Shown in pieces: positions 1 to 12,032 of a stretch of 64,000 bases of DNA. The translations under genes were made by a program, and so were the position numbers. Origin of the DNA: Hirundichthys speculiger. Its lineage: Eukaryota > Chordata > Actinopteri > Beloniformes > Exocoetidae. Position 1 is the first letter of the stretch. Every line of letters begins with the position of its first letter. A model generated the notes under the pieces. That model made no database searches. It worked only from the letters and a program-made list of their open reading frames with translations, and had not been told where the DNA came from. Where the stretch lies: assembly GCA_018398805.1 (NCBI GenBank), contig JAGFBZ010000290.1:2976001-3040000 (forward strand), given 5' to 3'.

Positions 1-1380
1 CTATGAGGGCTACAACAGGCCTTTATACATGGAATAATAAAATATGCACAATATTAAAACTTATGTTCCACTAATGGATGTCTAATCTGGCCAGAAAAAA
101 AGGACATGCACTCTTTTTTTTTTTATTTCATGACAAGTGAATGTGCCACTGATATTTCTTACTGAGCATTATGGCAATATCTGATAATATCAGACCTACA
201 ACAATTACGTATCCATTTAAAATCCTTGTGGCTGTAGACTTTAACTGTAAGCTATTGAAAACATGTTTGCACATTGAGCAATATAATGGCTGAAATGTGC
301 AACATCTTTGGGGATATGTTAGATAAGGAATTTCTGCCCTTCACATTAAAAGGTTGCTTCTCTGAAGTTGCATCTGATTTCTGTAGAATGTGGAACTTTA
401 CTAGTCTGACTGGGCAGTTGACAGAAATCCTATAAACTTAAAGGCAAATCTATTAATGACTTTTTCTAAGAGCCACTCCATTGTTATTAGGACCTTGTGC
501 GATGCATGCAACAAATTTACAATGATCAATGTTGGCTTCTATCGGAGATGGAGTGTGGTGGATGTCTCCAAGAAAACAAATTTGACTTTGCCTCAACTGC
601 CTCTTAACAAGGAACCGACATAAAAGTACCACGTGTCATTCCTTGTGATGCAACCTTTCCAGCAACATTTTTCCAGTAACAGGAATGATAGAAATCTTTG
701 TGTCATCACTGCTTGTGGGAATTATCTTATATTGAGGCTGCTAAGCAGAGTTTGTGTGCAACAGTGGCATGCAGAACTGGGCTGTGCATTTTCACAACTC
801 TTAAAAAATGTCTAGTATACATCTTATGCATAGTATTAGATATTTTGACAAAATAACTTTTGGAAACTGTCAGCATTGTTGCTTGTTTTATACAATATGT
901 AAACCCAATCACCACTGATTATATGCATATTATATTAGAATGTTCCAGGTTCTGACCCAGATAAAGAAAGGAGAATTTACAATAACCATCTCTTGATGGC
1001 AATACATTTAATTAAAAACAATTTAGCATTTTAGCTGCACGGTTAAGGAGGCAAATCCAGATGAAGTGACTGTTCTACATGATCACCTTCTTATCACAGA
1101 TGCCTCTTCAGAGGCAGGAGCTCAATACATCCTTCTTAACTATACTGATACCACTTCAAGAAATGGTGAAAGACAGATGTTAACTTGAAATGGCTCACAC
1201 ATATTCAGATTTTGTCACATGGCAAAGCTTATCGTACTATGGTTGGAGTAAGTAAAGGCCTGGTAAAAGCCTTTTTACACTCTGAAGGATGGCACTATGA
1301 ACCAAAACTCCGATAGACCGGGTCATGGACACCATTTGAGTCAGTTCTCAATCAGTTGCTCATGTTGTGTTTACTTTTTG
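1..1380. other. Unassigned AT-rich DNA
   Basis: No gene or repeat family is recognised here. A stop-free plus-strand stretch of 50 codons at 1036-1188 has protein-like composition (it contains the string DHLLITDASSEAGAQYILLN), but I cannot assign it to a family and it lacks a start codon. It may be a very old transposon or pseudogene piece. Confidence 0.4.
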
Positions 1381-1381
1381 A

Positions 1382-1530
1382 CAGTGCTGTAGTCGTGTTA
1401 GTCCCTAGGGTCCCTAGGGTCCAAGTCCAAGGTAAGTCCAAGTCATTACATAAAAATACAAGTAAAGCCAAAGTCTTTATTGATTCGAGTAAAGCTCAAG
1501 TGGAGTCCAATCCAAATAACACAGGTTTCA
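1382..1530 (+). mobile_element. DNA-transposon end with degenerate AAGTCC repeats (hAT-like)
   Basis: The stretch begins with CAGTGCTGTAGTCGTGTTAG and runs into degenerate repeats of AAGTCC/AAGTCA, including two tandem copies of GGTCCCTAGG. Teleost genomes contain a common repeat starting CAGTGCTGTAGTCGAGTC followed by GAGTCCAAGTC-type repeats, and this looks like a decayed left end of it. I see no matching right terminus downstream, so it is probably truncated. The hAT assignment rests only on the CAG-type terminus. Confidence 0.4.
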
Positions 1531-2559
1531 GCTTTTTAAACACAATATAAACAAAATATATTCATTGTTTCATGAGAAATGGGAAAAACGCAATCAAATC
1601 AACACTTGCAATTCAGGGTATTATAAAAGGTCACGTAGCATAGGTTTATGATATGAACCCAAATAATCTTTTTGAGTTGAGAATATAGTTCAAGTAGAAA
1701 AAAAGAAAAGACGTTAACCATTAAATTTTGATATAAAATTAGGTGTCACTATCTGTTTCTTAATTTTTCAATACCTTATTAGTCTATTTTTTTGGAGACT
1801 GATAATTTCACAAACTCTTGCATGTCACAGGTGTGCTGTTCAAACTGGGGACGACAATGGAAGTCTAACAACTCAACAATAGGACTTTTAACAAGCAGAT
1901 GTCACGTCACAGATGATGTCATCTTGCCTTTGCTACGCAACATCAAAGGCACTATGGAGCCTCAGGGGAGACTTGTGTCTCATTGATGCTTGACACATCG
2001 ATCATTGCACCAGCAAAATGTGATGTAACCAGTTCTTACATCTAGTCTGGTAGCCATAACTGCCCTCTACCCACTGTGATCCCTGCCTTGCACATGTTGG
2101 ATCTAAGAAAATGACACCTTTACACTGCAGTAACAGAAGTTGAAGTACTACAAAGTCCATCTTTCTTACACAGAAATACTTTGCAATTTAAAGTTATATG
2201 CTTTACTTTAGAGCAGTAATTGATTTCTTTTGAAATTTTCAAAAGCAGGGCCTTTTTTCCTTTTTTCTTTTCTTCTTTTTATTGTTTGTGCAGATGATAA
2301 TTAGATGGACCAGCTTAAAGCTCTATTACCCAACTCCTCTTTGATGGTTTCAAAATCACAGTTATTGCACAGTGCAACAGGTAAAAAAACAAAACAAAAC
2401 AAAAAACAGTATGCCCATTACCAGCTAACACAACAGCACAGCACATATAAATCTTAAAAAAAACTTGTTACTTTCAAGATGATACAGAGGTGGTTATTTT
2501 AAAAACACTAATCTCTGTTATGGCCTTTCCATCAAGTGGTTCCAGAGCTAGTTCAGAGC
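1531..2559. other. Unassigned DNA
   Basis: No recognised feature. It contains short A- and T-runs (for example around 2240-2290 and 2380-2410) and no convincing coding sequence. Confidence 0.4.
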
Positions 2560-2969
2560 TGGTGCCAAACTTAGTACCACTTTATTTTGCTTTTCAACTG
2601 CTGGGTGCATAGAAAGCTCCAACTTGGAGCCTGAAAAAAACGGTGCTATGCTGGCTCGAAAACCTTGCTGAGGCCAGATGCAAGAATTGGTCATGTCTGA
2701 CCATAGACCTCTGGCCCTAACATGTTGCATCATGAAAGTCCTGGAGAAACTTTCATTGGTCCACCTGGATAAGCAAACAAGCACCTTCCAGGACCCACTG
2801 CAGTTTGCTTAGAATCATGGAGTTGGAGTTGAAGATGCCATTATACACCTGCTTCAGCGAACTCAGTCATCTGGACAAAGTAGGAGTCACTGTGAGGATT
2901 TCTCCCATCTAATTAATACCATACAGTCTGTATTACTGAGTGAGAAACTCCAGAAGACACAGGTGGATG
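2560..2969 (+). pseudogene. Rex1/CR1-like LINE reverse transcriptase fragment
   Basis: Conceptual plus-strand translation, with frame changes, gives the finger/palm region of a fish non-LTR reverse transcriptase: strings like CCIMKVLEKL, STFQDPLQFA and DAIIHLLQRTQSS, then INTIQSVLLSEKLQKTQVDA. These match the usual fish pattern in which the LQFAY and FDFSSAFNT blocks precede the catalytic FADD. Stops and frameshifts are present. The homology ends abruptly at 2969 against a different repeat end, so the LINE is cut there. The same family appears antisense at 16447-17370 and as 3' ends at 6005, 11641 and 15741. Confidence 0.7.
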
Positions 2970-3420
2970 CAGCGGCGGAACATGTCACTGGCGGGCCGGG
3001 GGCGGGGCACATGACCGGGCCCTTTAAGCCCAATAAAGCTTGTGATTACATCATTTTACAACATACACATGCCTGCAACAGTGGGGTTTACAAGCATTAC
3101 TACATTTTTGACACATAGCTCAAAGCATTTGATATTAAGAGTTCAACACCACGAAGAGCGACCATGTCATTTTGAAATCAATCAAACCTGTAGTATTATG
3201 GCTTAATATATTGTCTAAAATGTATTCGCCGGTATGCAGTTGTGACGTCACACGGGAGACGCACCAGTTATTGTTGTAGCAGCTATCGGCATTCATTTAT
3301 TCTGCTCTGTACCAAGTGCCAATTTCACCTGATGTGTTTCCATTGCTGTTAATAAATACCAACTCATTGTATATTGTACTCATTGTACGAGCCTTTTTGC
3401 AAGAGTAACCTGACAAAACC
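2970..3420 (+). mobile_element. DNA-transposon end (CAGCGGCGGAAC-type)
   Basis: At the exact point where the LINE homology stops, the sequence starts CAGCGGCGGAACATGTCACT and is briefly GC-rich (GGCGGGCCGGGGGCGGGG). CAG-starting, GC-rich ends of this kind are typical of teleost hAT elements. No inverted partner is visible downstream, and the right boundary given is arbitrary. Confidence 0.35.
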
Positions 3421-6004
3421 GACATGAAGTCTACGTCATACTACTGTGAACAAGCCTTTACGTGTATTGGATCCTTTGCGCCTCAGGATGGTCAAAAAGA
3501 AAAAAGAAAAACCTGACCAGAAATTAGCATGTTAGTCTGTCAATCTACTGCCACAGCACTTAGAATTAAATAAAGACCTAGAGCAGAAGGAAAAAGACCT
3601 GCTTGTCAGATCACAAGCAATATTGCGCCCATAAAAATATCACGTTTTACTAATATGCAATGTTATACTATGGTATAATCATTCTAAAAAGTAGCCTCAG
3701 TGCCTGGATGCACATTAGATAAACATTATTGTCTTTACTTAATTTAGTTCATAACTGTGTCAACTAATTGCTTTCTCTTACAAATGTTTACTTACAAAAT
3801 TATAACATAAATACCTATCCAACAGTGCATGACTGACAGAATGAGAAAATTGAGAGTGAACAATTAGTATCTTTTGCCATTTGTCATGGCAGACTTGCGT
3901 ACCTCTGTTTTAACTACTGGAAGGATTCTAAGTAAGACTGAGAGCAAACTCGAATAACAAGACTTACATGTTGACTGGAATACAGTGAATTTATACTCCA
4001 TTTGCACGCAAAAGGGGTCAGACCTACACCTTAGCAGGTGATGTAGGAGTGACCACTTGACAGTAAATGACAATATGATTTAACAGAGTGTCCGAGAGCA
4101 AACATTTGAGATAACAAATGTAGCTGCTTCACACCAAAATTGCACTTGTTTTAACTGAAAGCCTTTAATTTTATTCTTTTTACCATTTTATTGTATTTAA
4201 TGCACAAGTGGACTTGTATGTTTGTGCTTATTTGTCATTGTCTCGTAACTGTTTTTGGCTGCTGTCTTGGCCAGGCTTCTCTTGGAAAAGAGGTCATTGT
4301 ACCTCAACGGGACCAACCTGCTTAAATAAAGGCTTAATAACAGCTTTGCCGGCGCCCATGGTGGAGCCACACAGGAGAAACCCAGTTAGATGGAAGGATC
4401 GTGGACAGAACATAATATCAAAAGTAACAATGTTTTTTACATTCCTGAGCATACTCCGGACAACAGGTCCCCATGACTTCTAGGCCCCAAAGGTCCCAGT
4501 TTACCATCACAGCAACAATTGGATATTTACCTCTGGATTTCATTTGATAAAAATAAATAAAAAAAACGGCTACACATTGAGAATATTCTAATTGTGAATT
4601 CTCAAATGTTCCAGAGAGACAAATTCAAATATATGACTGCTTTAATATGTTAGTGGGTTCACAGCTTGTTTCTGCTGCCCCCAAATGGACAGAAATTAAG
4701 TCATATAGATTTAATACAGTATTATTTTTGCATGAGTGCATGATTTTGTATTTTGTTTAATACTTTGTCACCTTGTCAGAAGACAGAGATTAGTAAATAC
4801 ATGAATTCATTGATTTTCTAGACTAAGGTGTGAACTCACACACCTCTCCAAGGAAACCATTAGTACACACACGCACGACCCCCCCCCACACACACATACA
4901 CACATAGACAAGCATTACCGTTACCTCGTATATGCAGTGTATAACCATGTCAATATGATAGATAGCTTAAATGAAAGACACAGAAATCTCTTTCTGTCTG
5001 AAAGTTCAAGAGATAAAACATGGAACCCATCCATTTTTGAGTGAATATGAAGTGCATGTGTTATGATAAAATGCATGCACTTTTCTAAAGTCACAATGTC
5101 ATCTTACACACATACACGTGGAAAAGACAAGACTTTACAGTTGGCTAATAGCCTTTATTTTATATTTACTTTTCTCTTCTGACTTTTGTAACTTTGGTTC
5201 AACTTTCTGACCCTGAACTAAAACTCTTAAATCAAGTGAATGTCCAGTGACATATTCCTCCCTTTCCATCTCTCTCTCTCTCTCTCCAGATGGAAGTTTA
5301 AATGAATCTAAATTAATGAATATCATTACAGCCTCTTAAAGAGCTCTGCTGTATTACTAACCCCTCATGGCTTTATCTGCCTCCACACATGGGTCCCAGA
5401 CAACTAAACCTTTCTGGGAGATACAGATAGAAAAGGGTAACTACAATTTTATTTTATTTATTTATATATGTAGTTTCAACTGGAAGAAAATACTGATTCT
5501 TTACTTTAGCAGGGGAGCTAAGCATGCCGTAATGAATTTTGTACTTAACAAGTCTAATGCTTGCCGACATGTTTTACTGCTGATATCAATGTCCTACAGC
5601 CTGTCCACTCTAAGGCAACACAAGCCCACCAATGAACAATGCCTAGTATACATTCCCTTAAAGTTTGTTGGATATTGTGTGTGGGACATATATTGTTGCT
5701 CTCCAAGCAGCATAGTTCTATACAAGATTGAATTTTGGCATGGCAAAATTCAATATTGAATTCCTCCAGTAATGTATGGTGGAAAAAAAAGCTTCTCTTT
5801 CTCAGTTTTATAGAGAAGACTTTTTACTGTTTAAATCCTGAAACACAAAATTTAGACCTGCAGACATCATGCTGCAAGTGCAGTTACAGAATTTTCTTTT
5901 TTATAAGGGGGTTACAGTATCTGGGCTAATTGAAAACTAGATTTTAAGCCTTAGTTTAAACGATTTAACATAAATACCAGATCCACTGTCCATTATCAAC
6001 ATCC
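3421..6004. other. Unassigned DNA with minor simple repeats
   Basis: No gene recognised. It contains a CA-rich patch with a C9 run near 4860-4905 and a short TC run near 5269-5287. The longest open frame (5367-5759, 130 codons, plus) has low-complexity, aromatic-rich composition, matches nothing I know, and is judged spurious. Confidence 0.4.
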
Positions 6005-6552
6005 AATCTTGAGAGAAGAGGTGGAGGTGGTGGAGGAGTATAAATACCTTGGTGTTCACCTGCACAACAGACTGGACTGGAGACGCAATGCTGACGCTGT
6101 AAATAAGGAAGAGACAGAGCAGACTTTACTTCTTGAGGAAGCTTAGGTCAGTGTTTGCAGCATGATTTTGTGTATCTTCTATAAGTCTGTTGTAGAGAGT
6201 TCAATCCTATCTTCAGTCATCTGTTGGGGGAGCAGCATCAGAGCCAGTGACTTAAAGAAACTGATCAAACTGGTATAGAAGGCTGGCACTGTTCTGGAGC
6301 TGAGGAGGAGGATACTTCATAATATAAAGACTATCCTCTGAACATCCTCTCCACAACACAGTGATTCAGCAGCAGAGTGTCTTCAGTCAGAGACTTCTTT
6401 AGATCCGCTGCAACACAGACAGCTACAGGAGATCCTTCCAGGCCACAGCTATAACCATCTATAATGAATCACTGAAGAGACTTAAATCACCACAGTTACT
6501 GCAATAACTTCATTTCCCTTTGAGTATTAATAAAGTACTTTAAATTGAACTG
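6005..6552 (+). mobile_element. Rex1/CR1-like LINE, 3' end
   Basis: Plus-strand translation begins with the reverse-transcriptase C-terminal block VEVVEEYKYLGVHLHNRLDW, then continues with frameshifts through the usual post-RT region (an 'ICWGSSIRASDLKKL'-like stretch and a 'RRSFQATAI'-like stretch). The element ends near TATTAATAAAGTACTTT followed by AATTGAACTGAATTG, the short tail expected of this LINE group. It is 5'-truncated, like most LINE copies. Confidence 0.75.
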
Positions 6553-7639
6553 AATTGGCATTGGATTTGTCTTATCTGATAGACTCATTTGACACTGTGA
6601 ATAACCAACATACTCTGCTCTCTCCTCATGGAATATTAAGGTAACGTCCTCTAATTTGATTGTTTTTTTTTTTTAGCTCTGACCCCACGTGCCATTCATC
6701 CATTGGCCTGGTGATATTGTAATCTAAGATATGTCTTATGTTGCTAATATGAATGCTACTGTTGAACATTTTTGGCACCTACAATTGACATGAAGGTTTC
6801 TTATAAATTAAGCATAATTTATGGTGACCATTCACATTCACTGAGAAAAATGAGGCTATGGTTATTGGAAAGGCAGTCATTTTGAGGTTGCCTTTGACTT
6901 GACATACACATCCCAGTTTTGTAATCTGTTGTGTGCTGCATGGGTGATGTGTTAGAAAAACAGGAAGCTTGTGTGAGCTAATCACCTAATAATAACCCAT
7001 TTAAAGAAAGTAAATCAATTTCAAAGTACAGTAAAGTAGTGAAGCATTAGGGGCTTAGAATTACAGTACTTGGAAAATTGACTGAAAGGACATTAATTAA
7101 CCAACTGTAATTGATTCCCTCAGGACTTCAAGACAAAAGAAGCAGATAAAAAGGTCTGGAGAATTTAAACAGTTGGCATTTAGCAGCTTTCCGACCTGGA
7201 GTGTAAAGATAAAATCCAAGGAAATCTCAATGCAAGTGTTGAAGTCCCTCATCAGACTGAAAAACAAACAAATAAACAAAAACAGAGACAACAAAAGCCT
7301 TAGATATGGTCGAATCAACACTTTGGTACATTCTTGAAAAGGCGGAAAGCAAGGGTGGGTTTTGTAAGTTTCTGCTTACATTCAGCCAAATTCTACAATA
7401 CTGATAAGTTGACGCTTCAAAGTGCAGATGGATAAAGACTGAGCACATTGTGAAAGCAACTGAAAACCTTTTGAAGGTAAGTATATAGAATACTCTTCAA
7501 TGGACAAGTCAGTACCCTGACCTCTACCAAAGGGAGCATGCTTTAAATTGCTGAAGATTAAAAAAATAATAATTAGTTGCTGCAACTGAAGGTCGCTGCC
7601 ACCATAAAGGAAATTTAGAACCGAATGATCTCCGTATGC
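6553..7639. other. Unassigned DNA
   Basis: No recognised gene or repeat. Several overlapping antisense frames around 7097-7585 are short and show no family motif. Confidence 0.4.
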
Positions 7640-7912
7640 TCCATACTTCAGGCATTTTTTTCATCCAACTATTTTATACTACCTATGTACTTATGGTGAT
7701 TTCACTCAAAATACTTTTGAGCCCTAAAAAATGAAGGTACTTTGGCTATAATTTCTGAATAGTGAATGGCATATTTTTGTAAAATGTCTTAAAGCTGAAA
7801 GTCAAGACTTCCGCCACTTCTTAATTGTTTTATTTCTACTACATTGTGGTGTTGTATGAATGCAACATAATCAAAACTCTGTCACTGTTCGAATACTTCA
7901 GGACCTAACTGT
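7640..7912 (-). mobile_element. Tc1/mariner-like terminal fragment
   Basis: Read on the minus strand, the element starts TACAGTTAGGTCCTGAAGTA, continues with a CAGTGACAGAGTTTTG-like string, and later carries CTTTAAGACATTTTAC and AGGGCTCAAAAGTATT blocks. This is the terminal region of a common teleost repeat whose inverted terminus begins TACAGTTAGGTCCATAAATA, with TA as target. A second copy of the same family lies in the opposite orientation at 20097. No transposase is retained. Confidence 0.55.
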
Positions 7913-8235
7913 ATGCGGAAGCAGTGTCATTGTGTTTGTGTATGAATGACATACTAAATTTATTTAGATTTAAATTTTTGGGTGGAGACACTGTCCAAGT
8001 CAAAATCTCCAGTGAGTAGAGGACACCACTAACACCAGTGTGTTGCATCCACTGGGTCAGGCATCAACACGACAGAACACAGCTGTGCACACAATGACAC
8101 CAATAGCTTTACTGGGTTTTATTTACAGACTTTCCTAGTACCTTAATCTTTGACAACACAATCTATGATACTATTCCAATGCATACACAATTTTGTCTAA
8201 TTTCATAACTGCATTTCATTATTTGAACTTAATTA

Positions 8236-8280
8236 GGGCCCGAGCACCGAGGGTGCGAGGACCCTATTGTATTTCGAATG

Positions 8281-8332
<52 letters not shown>

Positions 8333-9290
8333 TCCCAAATGAATCGCCTTTTTGGGGGCCTTAACATACTCGAAAACTCACGAGATTTTGCACACGTATT
8401 CATTGTCTGCGAAATTTACGTATTTTATGGGTGCTGCGCATGGGCACACAAAAGTGGCTCAATAGCGCCACCTTGTTTTTTTAAAACGACGAGCCCCTCG
8501 ATATGCTTCCACCTACAGACATGAACTTTGTGTGACTGATGTATCATCCTCAGACCTACAAAAAAGTCTCATGGACCCCTGCTCTAAATCCCACAGGAAG
8601 TCCGCTATTTTTAATGGAACATGCAGTTCCTCCAATATTTTGGTCATTTCCAGGCCTCGTACTTTAACGAACTCCTCCCAGAGATTTGGTCCGATTGACT
8701 CCAAACTTGTTTTGTTCTAATCTAGACACATGGCCGAAGAAAGTTTGCGAAGCATATAACTTTTTACCAGAGGGCGTGGCTGTAGTGACGCGGCGAAGTT
8801 TGATGTCATTTCGAAGACTCACCATGAAAGAGAAATGGGCCGTAACTCGGCCATAAAGTGTTTAATCTGGTCCAAAACGGATCAGTATGATCGTAGTCCC
8901 ATCCTTATCACATAGCAGATATCAGATTTAGGAAACGTTGTAGCGCCACCTATTGGCAACAGGAAATGTCAAGTTTTGCATTAGGCATCCCTGCTTCGAG
9001 TGTGATGAGTCGACAGACCTCAAACCAGTTCAAATCAGTAGTAAAGACTTTGAAGATGACTGACAGTGAAAACTGTAACTTTTTATCAAAGGGCGTGGCT
9101 GTGATAGTACGCCGAAGTTTGATGTCTCGCCACGAGTGGAAAAGTTGTTATAACTTGCACATGCATTGTCCAATCTGTACCAAAATCCATATGTATGATG
9201 ATTCTTCCACCCTGAACAAGTGTATATGACAATCTTGGATGAACTCCATAGCGCCACCATCTGGTCATAGGAATATGATTTTCATCTTAT
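8236..9290 (+). repeat. Teleost GGGCCCGAGCACC repeat, head and first internal units
   Basis: The head GGGCCCGAGCACCGAGGGTG followed by CGAGGACCCTATTGTATTTC is a very common teleost repeat start. Downstream, blocks recur about 310-320 bp apart: AGGGCGTGGCTG with GCGAAGTTTGATGTC at 8771 and again at 9090, and TAGCGCCACC with a GG(C/T)-A-ACAGGAA-type motif near 8943 and 9251. The body is therefore a degenerate tandem array. Further pieces of the same family lie at 10290, 11455 and 13180, separated by other insertions. I cannot place it confidently in a transposon superfamily. Confidence 0.65.
8279..8331 (+). repeat. (ATT)n microsatellite
   Basis: About 17 perfect TTA units, sitting at the position where members of this repeat family usually carry an ATT microsatellite just after their head. 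Confidence 0.95.
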
Positions 9291-10181
9291 TATGTCCATT
9301 ATTTACCTTCCTCTTCATCGTATCAGCCTGAGAAGCGGTCAGAATGAAGTCAGAAGGGTGCTCATTTATGATATACAATTTCGTGTGTGCACGTCCAACG
9401 GTGCCAGTGCTGTTCATCGTCAAACAGGAAGTGGATGGTTTTGTCGCACGCAAATGAAATAAATTCATAAAAAATCACATGTTGGTCGTAAGAAGCTAAG
9501 ACTAAAGGATCACATTCCTTTCACTCAACCAAACATTTCATACACTGCAACATATGGTCAATTCAGAAGTCCACCACTGTATATTTTTCAAAATGTCCAA
9601 TGTAACCGATGGGCATAATTCTGGCAGTGTAACTTATTTTTTATGGCACCTAATTTTTCAAATAGAGTCACCAAATTTAGTAGTAATGTTGCTGGATATG
9701 CAAGCATGACTCCTGATTTTTTTGAGAATTTTAGAAGCATGTACTGAATTATTGCGAATATTTTAATGTATACTTCTGCTAGAGCGACTGTATAAAAAGT
9801 AATTTTTTTTAATTGAAAATATTAATGAAATTTCAAGAATATTATGAGGACAGTTAGCTTAAGATACAAGAATTGTTCTGTATTTTTTCTAGATTTTTAA
9901 GACAATTTTCTGATTTTACATGAATATTTTGGTAAAAGAACTCTGCTCCCTCTGGCGTCTGACTCTCAGAGACACAGAGGTGTGAATTCCTCACAGCAGT
10001 TAACGGCAGCAGTTAACTTCAGGAGGGGGGAAGGGGGCATTGTTTGGAATCATTAACTGGTCTTTGGCACCATCTGTGGACAGAGAAACTTGAAGGATTA
10101 TTGAAAGATGAGAATCTGCTCATTTAGCAGAGGTGGCTCTAAAATTTTCTGGGGCCAGAATCAAGGGGCCTTAATATAGTC

Positions 10182-10187
<6 letters not shown>
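9291..10187. other. Unassigned DNA between repeat-family pieces
   Basis: No recognised coding sequence or repeat end. It may be a decayed part of the flanking repeat family or a separate insertion. Confidence 0.35.

Positions 10188-10253
<66 letters not shown>
10188..10253. repeat. (TA)n microsatellite
   Basis: An almost pure run of TA dinucleotides, about 33 units. Confidence 0.95.
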
Positions 10254-10256
<3 letters not shown>

Positions 10257-10289
10257 TCTGGTTTGATGTAAAATTATTCTGGGCATTGT

Positions 10290-10480
10290 TGTGCAAAAAT
10301 GGGCTAAATAGAGCCACCTGCTTCATTCACCTGCTATATTGACAAGCCCTAGTATAAGATTTGACCTACAAGAATGAACATTGTGTGCCTGATGCATCTG
10401 ACTAAAAAAGTCTTGGCACCATGCTCTAATACCACAAAAATGTCCTGTATTTTCAATTGAATGTGCATTTTTATGACTAT
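10290..10480 (+). repeat. GGGCCCGAGCACC repeat family, second internal unit
   Basis: The stretch around 10330-10470 (ACAAGCCC, ACCTACAAGAATGAAC..TTGTGTGCCTGATG, AAAAAAGTCTTGG, CATGCTCTAA) aligns by eye with 8485-8630 (ACGAGCCC, ACCTACAGACATGAAC..TTGTGTGACTGATG, AAAAAAGTCTCATGG, CCTGCTCTAA). It is an older, diverged copy of the same unit. Confidence 0.55.
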
Positions 10481-11159
10481 TTTGGTAATTTCCAGGAGTC
10501 ATATGTAAACAAGCACCTCCAAGACATTAGGTCAAATTCTTCTCACTTTTTTTGTGTACAATCTACATATGTTTCCCAAGCTAAACTGCAAAATGTACTT
10601 CTTTGTACCAGATCATCACCACACATTGTGGTAATGTGGTCACACTGTGGTCTTTGTTACACACTTCTGTGGGAAAAAAGGGGGTATTCCTGCAAGAAAC
10701 ATTTTATTTTTTGTGGGTCATTATGGTTATGAGTTCAGAAAAAGATAATTTCATTCCCTGTTTGTGTAAAGCTTAAGGCTGTAACTAGTTTGTTTGATAC
10801 AGAAAAGGCAAGATTGTGTGCATTGCATATTCCTGGCACAAAGGAAATTTAAAAGTGTAGAAAAAAACTTTTGTATTGACCATAACAGAAAAATAATAAT
10901 GAAAAAATTGGCTTAAAAAGGGCTGCTGGATAGCTCCAAGGTTCCATTCTATGTAATGAAGATACAGTCTGATAAACAATGTTGGAAATATAGAATCTCT
11001 TTGTACAATTAACCTGTTTGAGTGTTCTTGAATTTGAGATGTTTATAATGCACTGTTTATAATCAAGTTGGCTGATGGAGCTCCTTTGATGAGTACTCCT
11101 TGAAAAATGTCTTGTTGAAAGAATTATGATAATTATCAATTAACTTAGGTGTAGAAAGA

Positions 11160-11385
11160 GAAAGGAACAGGAGATCGACAGACAGATTGGTGCAGCATCT
11201 GCTGTGGTGGTGACTCTGTACCGGTCCATTGTGGTGAAGAGAGAGCTGAGCCAAAAGGCAAGGCTCACTGTTTACCGGTCGATCTTTGTTCCAACCCTCA
11301 CCTATGGTCATGAACTGTGGGTAGTGACCGAAAGAATGAGATCGTGGATACAAGCGGTGGAAACAAAATTGAATTTCGTTGTTTG
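11160..11385 (+). pseudogene. Rex3/RTE-like LINE reverse transcriptase fragment
   Basis: Plus-strand translation shows the thumb/C-terminal signature of fish Rex3-type (RTE clade) elements: VTLYRSIVVKRELSQKARL, then VYRSIFVPTLTYGHELWVV, then TERMRSWIQAVE. This block normally follows the catalytic palm by about 100 residues. The copy stops after about 75 codons, so it is truncated at both ends. The same block is found antisense at 55560-55710, and an upstream block of the same family at 52976. Confidence 0.75.
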
Positions 11386-11454
11386 AGAATAAATATGTTA
11401 ATGGTTGAATTTTGAGTACTTTTAAACTACTATGCAAGGTTTTGCTGTTCACAA

Positions 11455-11640
11455 TGGCTGAGATATGCAATGACAATCATCACATTATGGGACACAGTGC
11501 AAGGCTGTAACTTGGCCATACGTTGTTCAACCTGGTCCAAAATGGATGGGTTTGTTTGTAGTCCCATCCTGAAAACTGAGAAGCAAGAATGGTGGTAGCG
11601 CCACCTTTTGGCAACAGGAAATGTCATGTTTTAGGAAGGG
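11455..11640 (+). repeat. GGGCCCGAGCACC repeat family, third internal piece
   Basis: GCTGTAACTTGGCCATA, AACCTGGTCCAAAATGGAT, GTAGTCCCATCC and GTAGCGCCACCTTTTGGCAA match 8842-8985 of the first unit (CCGTAACTCGGCCATAA, TCTGGTCCAAAACGGAT, GTAGTCCCATCC, GTAGCGCCACCTATTGGCAA). The match ends at about 11640, where an antisense LINE 3' end begins, so that LINE probably inserted here. Confidence 0.65.
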
Positions 11641-12032
11641 ATTAATGAAATGAAATGAAAAACACTTTATTAACCCCAGAAGGGAAATGCAACATTGTGA
11701 TAAGGCCATTTTTTCAACAATAAATAAATGATAACAATAATAATATTGAAATGAATAGGATGTCTTGTTGTGGAGGCTGATGGCTTCTGGCAGGAATGAT
11801 CTTATGTATCTTCCCGTCTTGCAACGGACCTGAAGAAGCCTCTCTCCAAACACTCTGTTGTTTGATCACTGTGTCATGGAGAGGGTGTAGAGTCCTCCAT
11901 CTTCTTCAGCTTGTGCAGCATTCTTTTTTGTTACAATCAGTGCATGGATGAGTCTGAGGTAACGGCAGTAATGTGTTCAGTTTTCTTAGTTCTTGTTAGA
12001 ACTCTGATAACAGGGTTCATCATGATCTGAAG

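Noticed and set aside
5367..5759. 130-codon plus-strand open frame
   Set aside because: Low-complexity, aromatic- and isoleucine-rich composition, no family motif, no splice context; expected by chance in AT-rich DNA.
10188..10253. Regular repeats as a possible CRISPR array or origin
   Set aside because: Pure dinucleotide repeat with no spacers, in a vertebrate genome; an ordinary microsatellite.
11063..11476. 137-codon antisense frame
   Set aside because: Overlaps the plus-strand Rex3-like reverse transcriptase fragment and has no motif of its own.
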